This document shows, piece by piece, positions 27,785 through 35,276 of a DNA stretch of 64,000 nt. Every line of letters begins with the position of its first letter. Position 1 is the first letter of the stretch. The stretch is from assembly GCF_001310275.1 (NCBI RefSeq), contig NZ_LGYZ01000084.1, forward strand, positions 1 to 64,000. Direction: 5' to 3'. Both the position numbers and the translations under genes were made by a program. Origin of the DNA: Nocardia arizonensis (lineage in GTDB: Bacteria > Actinomycetota > Actinomycetes > Mycobacteriales > Mycobacteriaceae). Under the pieces are notes generated by a model. That model was not told the origin of the DNA. It searched no databases and saw only the letters and a list, made by a program, of their open reading frames with translations.

Positions 27785-27802
27785 TCGGAACAACTGTTCC
27801 GA
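27785..27802. promoter_or_regulatory. operator copy 1 for the FAH-TetR/MBL divergon
   Basis: An 18-bp perfect palindrome, TCGGAACAACTGTTCCGA, ends 16 nt upstream of the FAH start codon. The 16-bp core recurs exactly at 27827-27842, 41 bp away, close to four helical turns, so both copies face the same side of the DNA. This is the expected arrangement for cooperative TetR binding across a divergent promoter. Confidence 0.85.
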
Positions 27803-27826
27803 ATATAGCAGTGCCGATGCTAAGTT

Positions 27827-27842
27827 CGGAACAACTGTTCCG
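27827..27842. promoter_or_regulatory. operator copy 2 for the FAH-TetR/MBL divergon
   Basis: CGGAACAACTGTTCCG, identical to the core of copy 1, lies 16 nt upstream of the MBL start codon. The AT-rich GAATATA between the copies probably carries the promoter -10 elements. Confidence 0.85.
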
Positions 27843-27858
27843 GGAATGGGAGTTGGGT

Positions 27859-28605
27859 ATGCGGTACTACCAGGTCGCCGACAATGTGTTCTGCGTCGAG
27901 GGCACCGACGTCAATATGGTGCTCGCCCGCGACGGGGGCGCGCTGACCCTGATCGACGCGGGTTGGATCGGCGACGCGGGTGTCCTCGAGGAATCGGTGC
28001 GCGCGCTGGGCCACAGACCCGAGGACATCGCCGCGGTGCTGCTCAGCCACGCGCATCGGGACCACATCGGCGCGATCTCGCATCTGCACGCGCGCTACGG
28101 CATTCCGGCTTACACCTCCGCTGCGGAGGTCGGCCACGCGCGCGGCGAATATCACGAATCCGCCACCCCCCTCGACGTGATCAGCCGCGCCTGGCGGCCG
28201 AGGACCGCGGCGTGGGCGTTGCGCATCGCGGCGGCGGGCGGACTGCGCGACAACAGCGCACCGCATATCCAGCCCTTCCCCTCCGACGGCCCGCTCGACC
28301 TGCCCGGCTCGCCCATTCCTATCGCAAGCCACGGTCACACCTCCGGGCACAGCGGCTTCCACCTGCCACTCGCGGGCGTGGTCGCGACCGGTGACGCGCT
28401 GGTCACCGCCCATCCGACCAGCCCTATCAGCGGACCGCAGATCCTGCCCGACTTCTTCAACCACTCCACCCCCGCCACCGTCGACGGACTCGCGGGCTTC
28501 GAGGACGTCGACGCCGAGCTGGTGGTCCCGGGGCACGGCCCGCTGTGGGACGGAGGCGTCCGGCGTGCCGTCGAACTCGCCCGAGAACGCGCGACCGGTC
28601 GGTGA
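27859..28605 (+). CDS. MBL-fold metallo-hydrolase
   Basis: A 248-residue metallo-beta-lactamase-fold hydrolase. The dinuclear zinc motif HAHRDH sits in LLSHAHRDHIGAISHLHARYG; further ligands are in IASHGHTSGHSGFHL, VATGDALV (Asp) and VVPGHGPLWDGG (final His). The start is the ATG at 27859 behind GGGAG; the frame upstream runs through the operator. It is divergently transcribed from the FAH-TetR operon. A thioester or lactone hydrolase role in the same pathway is inference. Confidence 0.9.
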   Translation: MRYYQVADNVFCVEGTDVNMVLARDGGALTLIDAGWIGDAGVLEESVRALGHRPEDIAAVLLSHAHRDHIGAISHLHARYGIPAYTSAAEVGHARGEYHESATPLDVISRAWRPRTAAWALRIAAAGGLRDNSAPHIQPFPSDGPLDLPGSPIPIASHGHTSGHSGFHLPLAGVVATGDALVTAHPTSPISGPQILPDFFNHSTPATVDGLAGFEDVDAELVVPGHGPLWDGGVRRAVELARERATGR

Positions 28606-28744
28606 CCTGATATTTCGTCTCCAACCCGACGGACGCCCGGCATAGCATGGGGATGCTCCGCTCTGCCATCGCGACCGGCGCGCCGACGTCGAGGGCGGCC
28701 GCGCGGCGGCGGATCTCGAACGATCTCGCGAATAGCCGGGTGGC

Positions 28745-29440
28745 TCAGCGGCTTTCGTCGAGGAACAGCGGCGGCAGATAGTGGATCATCAGCGTCGACC
28801 AGGTCAGATGGATGAGTATCGGCGCGCGGACACCGCCGGTGCGGCGGCGTTCGAGGCCGAGCAGCGGACCCATCACCGCCGCGGCGAGGACAAGCGCGGG
28901 ATTGCGGGTCGCCGCGGTGCTCACGACGTAGATCGCGCTCGACACCGGAATCGGATGCGGGCCCGCGGCGGCGTACACCGCGCCTCGGAAGAACACCTCC
29001 TCGGCGGCGCCATTGGCCAGTGCGGTGAGCAGCACCGGCGGCGTCGGCGCGCGGTCGGCGTAGCGCAATACCCCGGCGATCGCCTTGCGCAGGAAAGGGA
29101 TCCGGCGCGCGACGAGGGCGCAGCCGTAGAAGACACCGAAGGCGGCGACCCCGGTCGCGATCGGCGCGAGCACCGGCTCGCGCCGATGCTCGTCGGTGCG
29201 CGGAGTCGTGGCCAGCCCGCCGATGGTCCAGGTGGCCGCGGTCGCCGCGGTCAGCGCGTAGAAGTCCGTACCTGCCGGGCGCGTGGACAGGGACGCGCCG
29301 AGCAGTGCGGTGCCCGCGAGGGCGATTCCCGCGACCCGGATACGATGCCCGGTCGCGCTCTCGCGGCGGGCGTGGGCCGCACGCTGCGTCACGAGGCGTG
29401 TCGCACGCTGGGTCATGAGGCGTGTCGCACGCTGGGTCAT
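28745..29440 (-). CDS. CPBP-family intramembrane metalloprotease
   Basis: A 231-residue membrane protein of the CPBP (Abi/CAAX-like) family. The signature EExxxR is in ANGAAEEVFFRGAVYAAAG, and the second motif histidine is in APILIHLTWSTLMIHYLPP. Several hydrophobic helices are visible (IALAGTALLGASL, VLAPIATGVAAFGVFYGCALV, AIYVVSTAATRNPALVLAAAVMGPLLGL). The N-terminus repeats an octad, MTQRATRL-MTQRATRL-VTQRAAHA, because the DNA contains a 24-bp tandem repeat. I use the ATG at 29440, which overlaps the upstream stop by 4 nt; ATG 29416 and GTG 29392 are equivalent alternatives created by the repeat. Confidence 0.85.
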   Translation of the reverse strand: MTQRATRLMTQRATRLVTQRAAHARRESATGHRIRVAGIALAGTALLGASLSTRPAGTDFYALTAATAATWTIGGLATTPRTDEHRREPVLAPIATGVAAFGVFYGCALVARRIPFLRKAIAGVLRYADRAPTPPVLLTALANGAAEEVFFRGAVYAAAGPHPIPVSSAIYVVSTAATRNPALVLAAAVMGPLLGLERRRTGGVRAPILIHLTWSTLMIHYLPPLFLDESR

Positions 29441-29451
29441 GAGGCGTGCCG
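29380..29451. repeat. three 24-bp tandem repeats across a stop/start junction
   Basis: Units at 29380-29403, 29404-29427 and 29428-29451 differ at only one to three positions. Each unit carries, on the - strand, a stop-start overlap of the ATGA type, so the repeat supplies three in-frame start codons for the CPBP gene. It has the form of a slippage expansion. Confidence 0.9.
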
Positions 29452-30333
29452 CACGCCGGCGCGCTCGCCGAGTGCGCGCAGTACCGCCTCGTCGTATCCG
29501 ATCGGCTCGAAGGGCAGGAATTCGCGGATGGAGTCGTCGCGGACCACGACCTCGTTGACCATGGAATCCACCAGCGACCGGCCCGTGGTGAGGTCGACGT
29601 CGGTGACCAGCGCCAGCCACATCGACGACAGTCGCGGCGAGAGCAGCGGAACCGGCACGATCGCGGGCTTGCGGCCCTCGATACGCGCCACCCGGCGCAG
29701 CATGTCGATGTATTCCAGCACGTCCGGGCCGCCGATCTCGAAGGTGCGCCCGGCCGTCCGCGGAATGGCGAGTACGCCGACCAGATAGCGGATGACGTCG
29801 TCGACCGCGATGGGCTGGGTCCGGGTGCGCACCCAGCGCGGGGTGACCATCGCGGGCAGATGTTCCACGAGCTGGCGGGTGATCTCCCAGGATATGCCGC
29901 CGTCACCGACGATGATGCCCGCCCGCAGCGTGGTCACGGCGACCCCGGACGCGCCGAGCAGACCCTCCACTTCGCGGCGGCTGCGCAGATGTTCGGACAG
30001 GTCGTCGCGGTCGTCACCGAGTCCGCCCAGGTAGATGATCCTGGCGACCCCCGCCTCGGCCGCCGCCGCGCCGAAGTTCTCCGCCGCCGCGGCGTCCCTG
30101 CGGCGGAAGTCGGCGGTGGCCAGGGAGTGGACCAGATAGTAGGCGCTGTCGCATCCCTCCAGTGCGGCCCGCAGCGAGGCGCGGTCGGCGACATCACCCC
30201 GCACCGGCGTGCCCGCGCCGTGGTAGCGGCCGGGATGTCTGGTCATGGCGCGCACCTGGTATCCGGCCTCCTCGAGCGCCGGGCACAGTCGCCTGCCGAT
30301 GAAACCGGTCGAGCCCGCGACGAGCACTGTCAT
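29437..30333 (-). CDS. NAD(P)H-binding (atypical SDR) protein
   Basis: A 298-residue atypical short-chain dehydrogenase/NmrA-like protein. The Rossmann motif TVLVAGSTGFIGRRLCPALEEAGYQVRAMTR is at residues 2-32. YYLVHSLATADFRRRDAAAAENFGAAAAEAGVARIIYLGGLG and TTLRAGIIVGDGG follow the extended-SDR/NAD(P)-binding pattern. The catalytic YxxxK is not evident, so it may be a sensor or ubiquinone-biosynthesis-type reductase. ATG at 30333 behind GGAGAGG. Coupled to the CPBP protease. Confidence 0.88.
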   Translation of the reverse strand: MTVLVAGSTGFIGRRLCPALEEAGYQVRAMTRHPGRYHGAGTPVRGDVADRASLRAALEGCDSAYYLVHSLATADFRRRDAAAAENFGAAAAEAGVARIIYLGGLGDDRDDLSEHLRSRREVEGLLGASGVAVTTLRAGIIVGDGGISWEITRQLVEHLPAMVTPRWVRTRTQPIAVDDVIRYLVGVLAIPRTAGRTFEIGGPDVLEYIDMLRRVARIEGRKPAIVPVPLLSPRLSSMWLALVTDVDLTTGRSLVDSMVNEVVVRDDSIREFLPFEPIGYDEAVLRALGERAGVRHAS

Positions 30334-30596
30334 CTCGCATCCTCTCCGGGTGGCGCGCCTGCGACCCGCTGCCATCGGAGACGGCGCGCGATGGTCTCTT
30401 CATGATCTCGTTGGTACCCGCGTAGACCATCTGTACACGGCTGTCGGCCGCATTTGTTCCGCGCTCGCCGTCGACGGTCCCGCTCGACATCGTTCGCCCC
30501 GGTCCGCGTGGTATCGGCATCGTGGTCGATCGTCGAGCCCCGCCGCCGCGACCGTTGGGTTCGTGGTGTCGGCGGCGGGATCGCCGCGAGTGTGTA

Positions 30597-30616
30597 ATAT
30601 AAGTTGAAACTTATAT
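30597..30616. promoter_or_regulatory. 20-bp palindromic operator of the SRPBCC-ArsR pair
   Basis: A perfect palindrome with TATAAGTT and AACTTATA arms around GA, plus one extra matched A-T pair at each end. It is followed immediately by GGGAGG and the SRPBCC start at 30632. It stands out as AT-rich against the GC-rich background. The downstream ArsR protein is the natural candidate to bind it, and it probably overlaps the -10 region. Confidence 0.8.
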
Positions 30617-30631
30617 AGGGAGGTTGTTGCC

Positions 30632-31288
30632 ATGGTCTTACTGACCGATCCGGCGGCCGTCGCGGGACTGGTGGCTCGGGAGGTCCGTTCGGGAGAGCGC
30701 GACGGCGCGCCGACCAGGATCGCGATCGCGCGGCGCACCTACGCCACCGATCGGGCGGATCTGTGGAGTGCGCTCACCGATGCCGAACGGCTGCCGCGCT
30801 GGTTCCTGCCGGTCACCGGCGAGTTGCGCGTCGGCGGGCGTTACCAGCTCGAAGGCAATGCGGGCGGCCTCGTCGAACGGTGCGACGAGCCGGAGAGTTT
30901 CGCGGTGACCTGGGAGATGGGTCCGCAGATGTCCTGGCTCGAGGTGACCCTGACGCCCGACGGCGACGGCACGCGGCTGGAACTGGTGCACGAGGCGATG
31001 GTCGATCCCGACTTCGCGACGCGGTTCGGGCCCGGTGCGGTCGGCGTCGGTTGGGATCTGGCCCTTGTGGGACTCGGCCTGTACCTGAGCAGCGGAGAAG
31101 CCGTGGACCAGAGCGCGGCGATGGAATTCCCGACCACGCCCGAAGGTATCGCCTTCGTGCGCGGCGTCGCCGAGAGCTGGGCAGCGGCGGCGGCGGCCGA
31201 CGGCGACGACCCGATAGCGGCGTACACCGCGGCCGAGAACACCATCGTGTTCTATACGACGGTGCCGGAGGAGGATTCCGAATCCTGA
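30632..31288 (+). CDS. SRPBCC (AHSA1-like) protein
   Basis: A 218-residue AHSA1/SRPBCC-fold protein: IAIARRTYATDRADLWSALTDAERLPRWFLPVTGELRVGGRYQLEGNAGGLVERCDEPESFAVTWE is the classic N-terminal half, and LEVTLTPDGDGTRLELVHEA the next strand pair. Such proteins bind lipophilic ligands. The pairing with a downstream ArsR gene, sharing the base of a stop and start (TGATG), is a common actinobacterial unit in which the ArsR protein represses both. Start ATG behind GGGAGG. Confidence 0.9.
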   Translation: MVLLTDPAAVAGLVAREVRSGERDGAPTRIAIARRTYATDRADLWSALTDAERLPRWFLPVTGELRVGGRYQLEGNAGGLVERCDEPESFAVTWEMGPQMSWLEVTLTPDGDGTRLELVHEAMVDPDFATRFGPGAVGVGWDLALVGLGLYLSSGEAVDQSAAMEFPTTPEGIAFVRGVAESWAAAAAADGDDPIAAYTAAENTIVFYTTVPEEDSES

Positions 31289-31707
31289 TGGACGTCGCGG
31301 CGGCCGTGATCTTCGAGGCGCTCGGCGACCCGGTGCGCCGCGGCATCCTCGAGATCGTGGCCCGGGAGGAAAGTTCGGCGGGCGCGATCCTCGACGCGGT
31401 GCGCGCCACGGCCGCGATATCCCAGCCCGCCGTCTCCCAGCATCTGAGGGTGCTGCGCGAGGCCGGACTCGTGACGGTCCGGGCCGAGGGCACCCGCCGC
31501 ATCTACGCCGTCGACCCGGCGGGCGTCGAGGCGGCGCGCGCGTGGCTGGTTCGGCTGCTGCATCCCATCGAGCAGTTCGCTCAGCCGCTGGATGCACTGG
31601 CCACCGAGGTCGCGCGCGGGCGCCGCGATCGGCGGGTCGCGGGCGAACAGGGGATCGGGAGGCGGCGCGCGCACGAGGATGGTGCGCCATCCCGCCGATC
31701 GGGGTAG
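31288..31707 (+). CDS. ArsR-family autorepressor-type regulator
   Basis: A 139-residue ArsR protein with the winged helix EALGDPVRRGILEIVAREESSAGAILDAVRATAAISQPAVSQHLRVLREAGLVTVRAEGTRRIYAVDPAGVEAARAWL. No metal-binding cysteines are present, so it is probably of the SdpR-like, metal-independent class paired with SRPBCC proteins. The C-terminal approximately 40 residues are basic and disordered. Expected to bind the palindrome at 30597-30616. Confidence 0.9.
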   Translation: MDVAAAVIFEALGDPVRRGILEIVAREESSAGAILDAVRATAAISQPAVSQHLRVLREAGLVTVRAEGTRRIYAVDPAGVEAARAWLVRLLHPIEQFAQPLDALATEVARGRRDRRVAGEQGIGRRRAHEDGAPSRRSG

Positions 31708-31782
31708 TGCGGTCGGTGAACCGCACGGGGGCCGACGCCGTTTCTATCGAGACGCCCCTACCGACCGGAGACGGAGACCCAG

Positions 31783-32721
31783 ATGACCGCCGCCCGCCCG
31801 ACCCCGCCCTGGCCCGAGGGCGCCATGCTGCTCACCGACGGTGGACTCGAGACCACCCTGGTCTTCCACGAGGGTCTCGACCTGCCGGATTTCGCGGCAT
31901 TTCCCCTGGTGACAACGGCGCCGGGCCGCGCGGTACTGCGCCGCTACTATCGCGCCTACGCCGAGATCGCCCGGCGGCACGGACTCGGCATCGTCCTGGA
32001 CACGCCCACCTGGCGAGCCTCGGCGGACTGGGGCGCGCGGCTGGGCTTCGACGCCGACGACCTGGCCGCGATCAATGGCGCGGCGGTCGCCCTGGTGGAT
32101 GAGATCCGCGCCGAATCCGCGCCGGGCACACCGGTGTTCCGTTCGGGGAACGTCGGACCGCGCGGGGACGGCTACCAGGTCGGCGCGCGGATGACGGTGC
32201 GCGAGTCACGCGAATACCACCGGCCGCAGGTCGCCGCGTTCGCCGCGGCGGACGCGGATCTGGTCACGGTGCTGACCATGACCTACGCCGAGGAGGCCGT
32301 CGGCGTCGCCGAGGCCGCGCGTGCAGAATCCATGCCGGTCGCGGTCGGATTCACCGTGGAGATCGACGGTGCCCTGCCGTCCGGGCAGTCGCTCGCGGAG
32401 GCGATCGAACAGGTCGACGCGGCGACCGGGGGCTATCCGGTGCATTACGGCATCAACTGCGCGCATCCCGATCATTTCGCCTCGACACTGCGGTCGGAGC
32501 CGTGGGCCGAGCGAATCGGGCTGTTGCGCGCCAACGCCTCTCGGCTCAGCCACGCCGAATTGGACGAGGCCGCCGAACTCGACACCGGCGATCCCGCCGA
32601 ATTGGGCGAACAGTACGCCGCACTGCGTCGACGTTTCCCGAATCTCGTTGTTCTGGGCGGCTGCTGCGGAACCGACGACCGGCACGTCGCCGCGATCGCG
32701 GCCGCCTGCGCGGGCGAATAA
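31783..32721 (+). CDS. homocysteine S-methyltransferase family protein
   Basis: A 312-residue protein of the Pfam S-methyl_trans family. The N-terminal LLTDGGLETTLVFHEGLDLPDFAAF, the zinc ligand region GINCAHPDHF and the C-terminal double-cysteine motif VVLGGCCGTDDRH identify it. The family transfers a methyl group to homocysteine from S-methylmethionine or SAM; substrate uncertain. It is not in an operon with methionine genes and is convergent with mftC. Confidence 0.9.
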   Translation: MTAARPTPPWPEGAMLLTDGGLETTLVFHEGLDLPDFAAFPLVTTAPGRAVLRRYYRAYAEIARRHGLGIVLDTPTWRASADWGARLGFDADDLAAINGAAVALVDEIRAESAPGTPVFRSGNVGPRGDGYQVGARMTVRESREYHRPQVAAFAAADADLVTVLTMTYAEEAVGVAEAARAESMPVAVGFTVEIDGALPSGQSLAEAIEQVDAATGGYPVHYGINCAHPDHFASTLRSEPWAERIGLLRANASRLSHAELDEAAELDTGDPAELGEQYAALRRRFPNLVVLGGCCGTDDRHVAAIAAACAGE

Positions 32722-32736
32722 GTCGGGAAAACTTTG

Positions 32737-32762
32737 GGGGACCGGCTTATCGGTCGGTCCCC
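32737..32762. terminator. hairpin between the convergent homocysteine methyltransferase and mftC
   Basis: GGGGACCG at 32737-32744 pairs with CGGTCCCC at 32755-32762 (8 bp, loop 10 nt that can itself pair). It sits between stops at 32721 and 32778. Confidence 0.6.
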
Positions 32763-32777
32763 GGGTGGAACGCGGGG

Positions 32778-33968
32778 TCAGCGACCGAATCCGGCAAGCG
32801 GACTGGTGTCGCACGCGCGGTCGGGTGCCGTGAGGACCGGCGGTGTCGAGGGCAGGCCCAGCGACACCGTCGTGCGACGAGTGCCGGTGCGGGAGTGGTC
32901 CTTGTCCGGCAGCGGGCGATTCGCGCCCGCGCCGACCAGCGCCAATTCCGCGTTGCCGCGCACACATTCGGGATCGGGCCCGTCCAGCGGAAGTCCGGTG
33001 AAGAACTTCGCGGCCATGCAGCCGCCGCGGCAGGAGTCGAAGGCCGAACACGCGGTGCACGCGCCGCCGGTCTGGGGTTCGCGCAGGCTCGTGAACAATT
33101 CCGACTCGCGCCACACGGTCTCGAAGCCGCCCGGTGCGCGCACATTGCCCGCCAGGAACTGGTCGTGGATGGCGAACGGGCAGGCGTACACGTCGCCGAC
33201 CGGGTCGATCAGGCATACCACCCGACCCGCGCCGCACAGATTCAGTCCCGGCAGCGGTGCCGAACCGAGCGCGTTGAGATGGAAGAACGAGTCACCGGTC
33301 AGCACGTTCTCGCCGTGCGCGATCAGCCAGTCGTAGATCTCGCGTTGCTGATCGATGGTGGGGTGCAGATCCTGCCAGACATCGGCCCCGCGCCCGGACG
33401 GTCGCAGGCGGGTGATGCGCAGCTGGGCATCGAAACGGTCGGCGATGGCCTTGAACTCGTCGAGCTGACCCACATTGTGGCGGGTCATGACGACCGAGAT
33501 CTTGAAGCCGGTGAAGCCCGCGTCGGCCAGATTCTGCATGGCGCGGATGGCCGTGTCGAACGAACCGGCACCGCGGACGGCGTCGTTGACGTCCGCGGTG
33601 GCGCCGTCGATGGAGATCTGCACATCGACGTAATCAGTGGCGGCGAGTCTGCGCGCCTTGTCCGGGGTGAGGCGAACGCCGTTGGTCGAGAACTTCACTC
33701 CAACGCCGTGATCAACGGCGTAGTCGAGCAATTCCCAGAAGTCCGAGCGCACCGTGGGTTCGCCGCCGCCGATATTGACGTAGAACACCTGCATCCGCTG
33801 CAACTCGTCGATGACCGATTTGCATTCGGCGGTGGTCAATTCGCGGGGGTCGCGGCGACCGGAGGCCGACAGGCAATGGGTGCACTGGAGATTGCAGGCA
33901 TAGGTCAGCTCCCAGGTCAGGCAGATGGGTGCGTCCAAGCCGTATTCGAAGTGCTCGACAAGTTTCAT
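32778..33968 (-). CDS. mftC: mycofactocin radical SAM maturase MftC
   Basis: A 396-residue radical SAM/SPASM enzyme. The radical SAM cluster motif CNLQCTHC has cysteines at 25, 29 and 32; VNIGGGEPTVRSDF and KFSTNGVRLT are the SAM-binding parts. SPASM cysteines are in LCGAGRVVC, YACPF and CTACSAFDSCRGGCMAAKFFTGLPLDGPDPEC. The sequence follows mycobacterial MftC closely up to DKDHSR near the C-terminus. It decarboxylates and cross-links the C-terminal Val-Tyr of MftA with MftB as chaperone. ATG at 33968, 17 nt after mftB. The usual downstream mftD/E/F genes are absent. Confidence 0.95.
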   Translation of the reverse strand: MKLVEHFEYGLDAPICLTWELTYACNLQCTHCLSASGRRDPRELTTAECKSVIDELQRMQVFYVNIGGGEPTVRSDFWELLDYAVDHGVGVKFSTNGVRLTPDKARRLAATDYVDVQISIDGATADVNDAVRGAGSFDTAIRAMQNLADAGFTGFKISVVMTRHNVGQLDEFKAIADRFDAQLRITRLRPSGRGADVWQDLHPTIDQQREIYDWLIAHGENVLTGDSFFHLNALGSAPLPGLNLCGAGRVVCLIDPVGDVYACPFAIHDQFLAGNVRAPGGFETVWRESELFTSLREPQTGGACTACSAFDSCRGGCMAAKFFTGLPLDGPDPECVRGNAELALVGAGANRPLPDKDHSRTGTRRTTVSLGLPSTPPVLTAPDRACDTSPLAGFGR

Positions 33969-33985
33969 GGTGGATCCCGTTCGAT

Positions 33986-34276
33986 TCAGGACGCGCGGCG
34001 CGGGTGGATGGTGCCCGATTCGCACAATCCGCGCAGGGCGCGCAGATACCGATCGTGGTCGGCGGCGGGGACGTCGGCGGCGGTCAGGGCGCTGAACGCG
34101 TCCGCATGGTGTTCCAGCGCGCGCACGACGGTCACCAGCCGGGGTGTCTTCAGAAACGACAGTCGTCGGGTCGCGTAGTCGTAGACCAGCGCGCCGAAGG
34201 GTTCGGGCCGCAGCGACACCGACCCCGCCAGGGTGTAGGGCAGGGTCGGGTCGAAGGCTGCGGGGTCAGTAGACAC
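33986..34276 (-). CDS. mftB: mycofactocin peptide chaperone MftB
   Basis: A 96-residue PqqD-like RiPP recognition element. SVSLRPEPFGALVYDYATRRLSFLKTPRLVTVVRALEHHADAFSAL is the family core. It binds the MftA leader and delivers it to MftC. GTG start at 34276 lies inside the end of mftA, an 11-nt overlap, which couples precursor and chaperone translation. Confidence 0.93.
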   Translation of the reverse strand: MSTDPAAFDPTLPYTLAGSVSLRPEPFGALVYDYATRRLSFLKTPRLVTVVRALEHHADAFSALTAADVPAADHDRYLRALRGLCESGTIHPRRAS

Positions 34277-34361
34277 CGCACATTCCGTCGATCGAGACCT
34301 CCTCGACGAGGACGTCCTCGACCAGGTTGTCGTCGGTGTCGGTACGGGTCACATCACTCAT
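34266..34361 (-). CDS. mftA: mycofactocin precursor peptide MftA
   Basis: A 31-residue precursor ending in IDGMCGVY, the invariant mycofactocin core end whose last Val and Tyr become the redox cofactor. The leader is acidic (DDNLVEDVLVEEVS). ATG at 34361 with GGCGAGG upstream. It is small enough to be missed by length-filtered annotation. Upstream lies a 228-bp gap towards a divergent hemerythrin gene. Confidence 0.95.
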   Translation of the reverse strand: MSDVTRTDTDDNLVEDVLVEEVSIDGMCGVY

Positions 34362-34589
34362 GGCCAAACCTCGCCTTGCCGTGGGGCTAATGTGACCGCC
34401 AGCATAATGGCATCGAATGACAAAATGGAAGTGCCTGCGGCTGTATCGGGTGAAATCGCTGGTCAGCGATCTTGTTGTGGAATGCAAGCGATGGCCAAGC
34501 AACCCGTAAGCGACCCCGTGCACGCTGTTGTCCGATCGGGTGCAGTACCCGGACAACGGCCGCGAAGGCCGCGATTGGGAGGAGTCGTC

Positions 34590-35261
34590 ATGAGCAGGAT
34601 CACCGCAACCGCCGATGCCAGGGTGCGCCCCGATGTCACCGGCATGAAGATCGCGCACCGTGGCATGATCGCCGACACCGCGCGTTTCGCCGAGATCACC
34701 GCGGGCATCGCGGCCGGTTCGCCGTGCCCGCCCGCGCGGGCCGCCGCCATCGCGCGGTATCTCGACCTGCTGTGCGATTCCATCCACCACCACCACACCA
34801 TCGAGGACGACGTGGTCTGGCCGGTACTCATCGCCTCGGCCGGATCGGCCATCAGTGTCGGCGAACTCGAGGACGACCACATCCACCTCGACTCGCTGCT
34901 CACCGCGCTGCGGGAGCGCTCGGCCGCCTTCGCCGCGAGCGAGGGCGACCGCCGCGCTTCCGCCGCCGCCCTCGCCGAGACGCTCACCGCGGCGCACGCG
35001 CTGCTGTCCGAGCACATCGCCGAGGAGGAGAACGTGGTGTTCCCGATCGTGGATCGCTATGTGAGCGTTGCCGATTGGACGCGCGTCGAGAACGCGGCGA
35101 AGAAGGGCGGCAAACTCTCCTTCGAGGTGCCGCGTGCCGTCCGTTACGCGACCGAGGCGGAACTGGCGAAGCTGCGCGCCGAGGTCGGACCGGTCCTGCG
35201 CGTACTGATCGGACTGATGGTGCGCTCCTTCGACAAGCGTGAGGCCGTGATCGCGGGCTAG
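34590..35261 (+). CDS. hemerythrin HHE-domain protein
   Basis: A 223-residue four-helix hemerythrin-like protein. Iron-ligand candidates are His in KIAHRGMIADTARF, the DSIHHHHTIEDDVVWPVL cluster, LEDDHIHLDSLL and LSEHIAEEENVVFPI. The family senses or binds O2, NO or other small molecules. ATG at 34590 behind GGGAGGAG. It is divergent from mftA; a shared regulatory region is possible. Only 15 nt separates its stop from the convergent acyltransferase stop. Confidence 0.9.
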   Translation: MSRITATADARVRPDVTGMKIAHRGMIADTARFAEITAGIAAGSPCPPARAAAIARYLDLLCDSIHHHHTIEDDVVWPVLIASAGSAISVGELEDDHIHLDSLLTALRERSAAFAASEGDRRASAAALAETLTAAHALLSEHIAEEENVVFPIVDRYVSVADWTRVENAAKKGGKLSFEVPRAVRYATEAELAKLRAEVGPVLRVLIGLMVRSFDKREAVIAG

Positions 35262-35276
35262 GGGTTTCGGCGGCGG

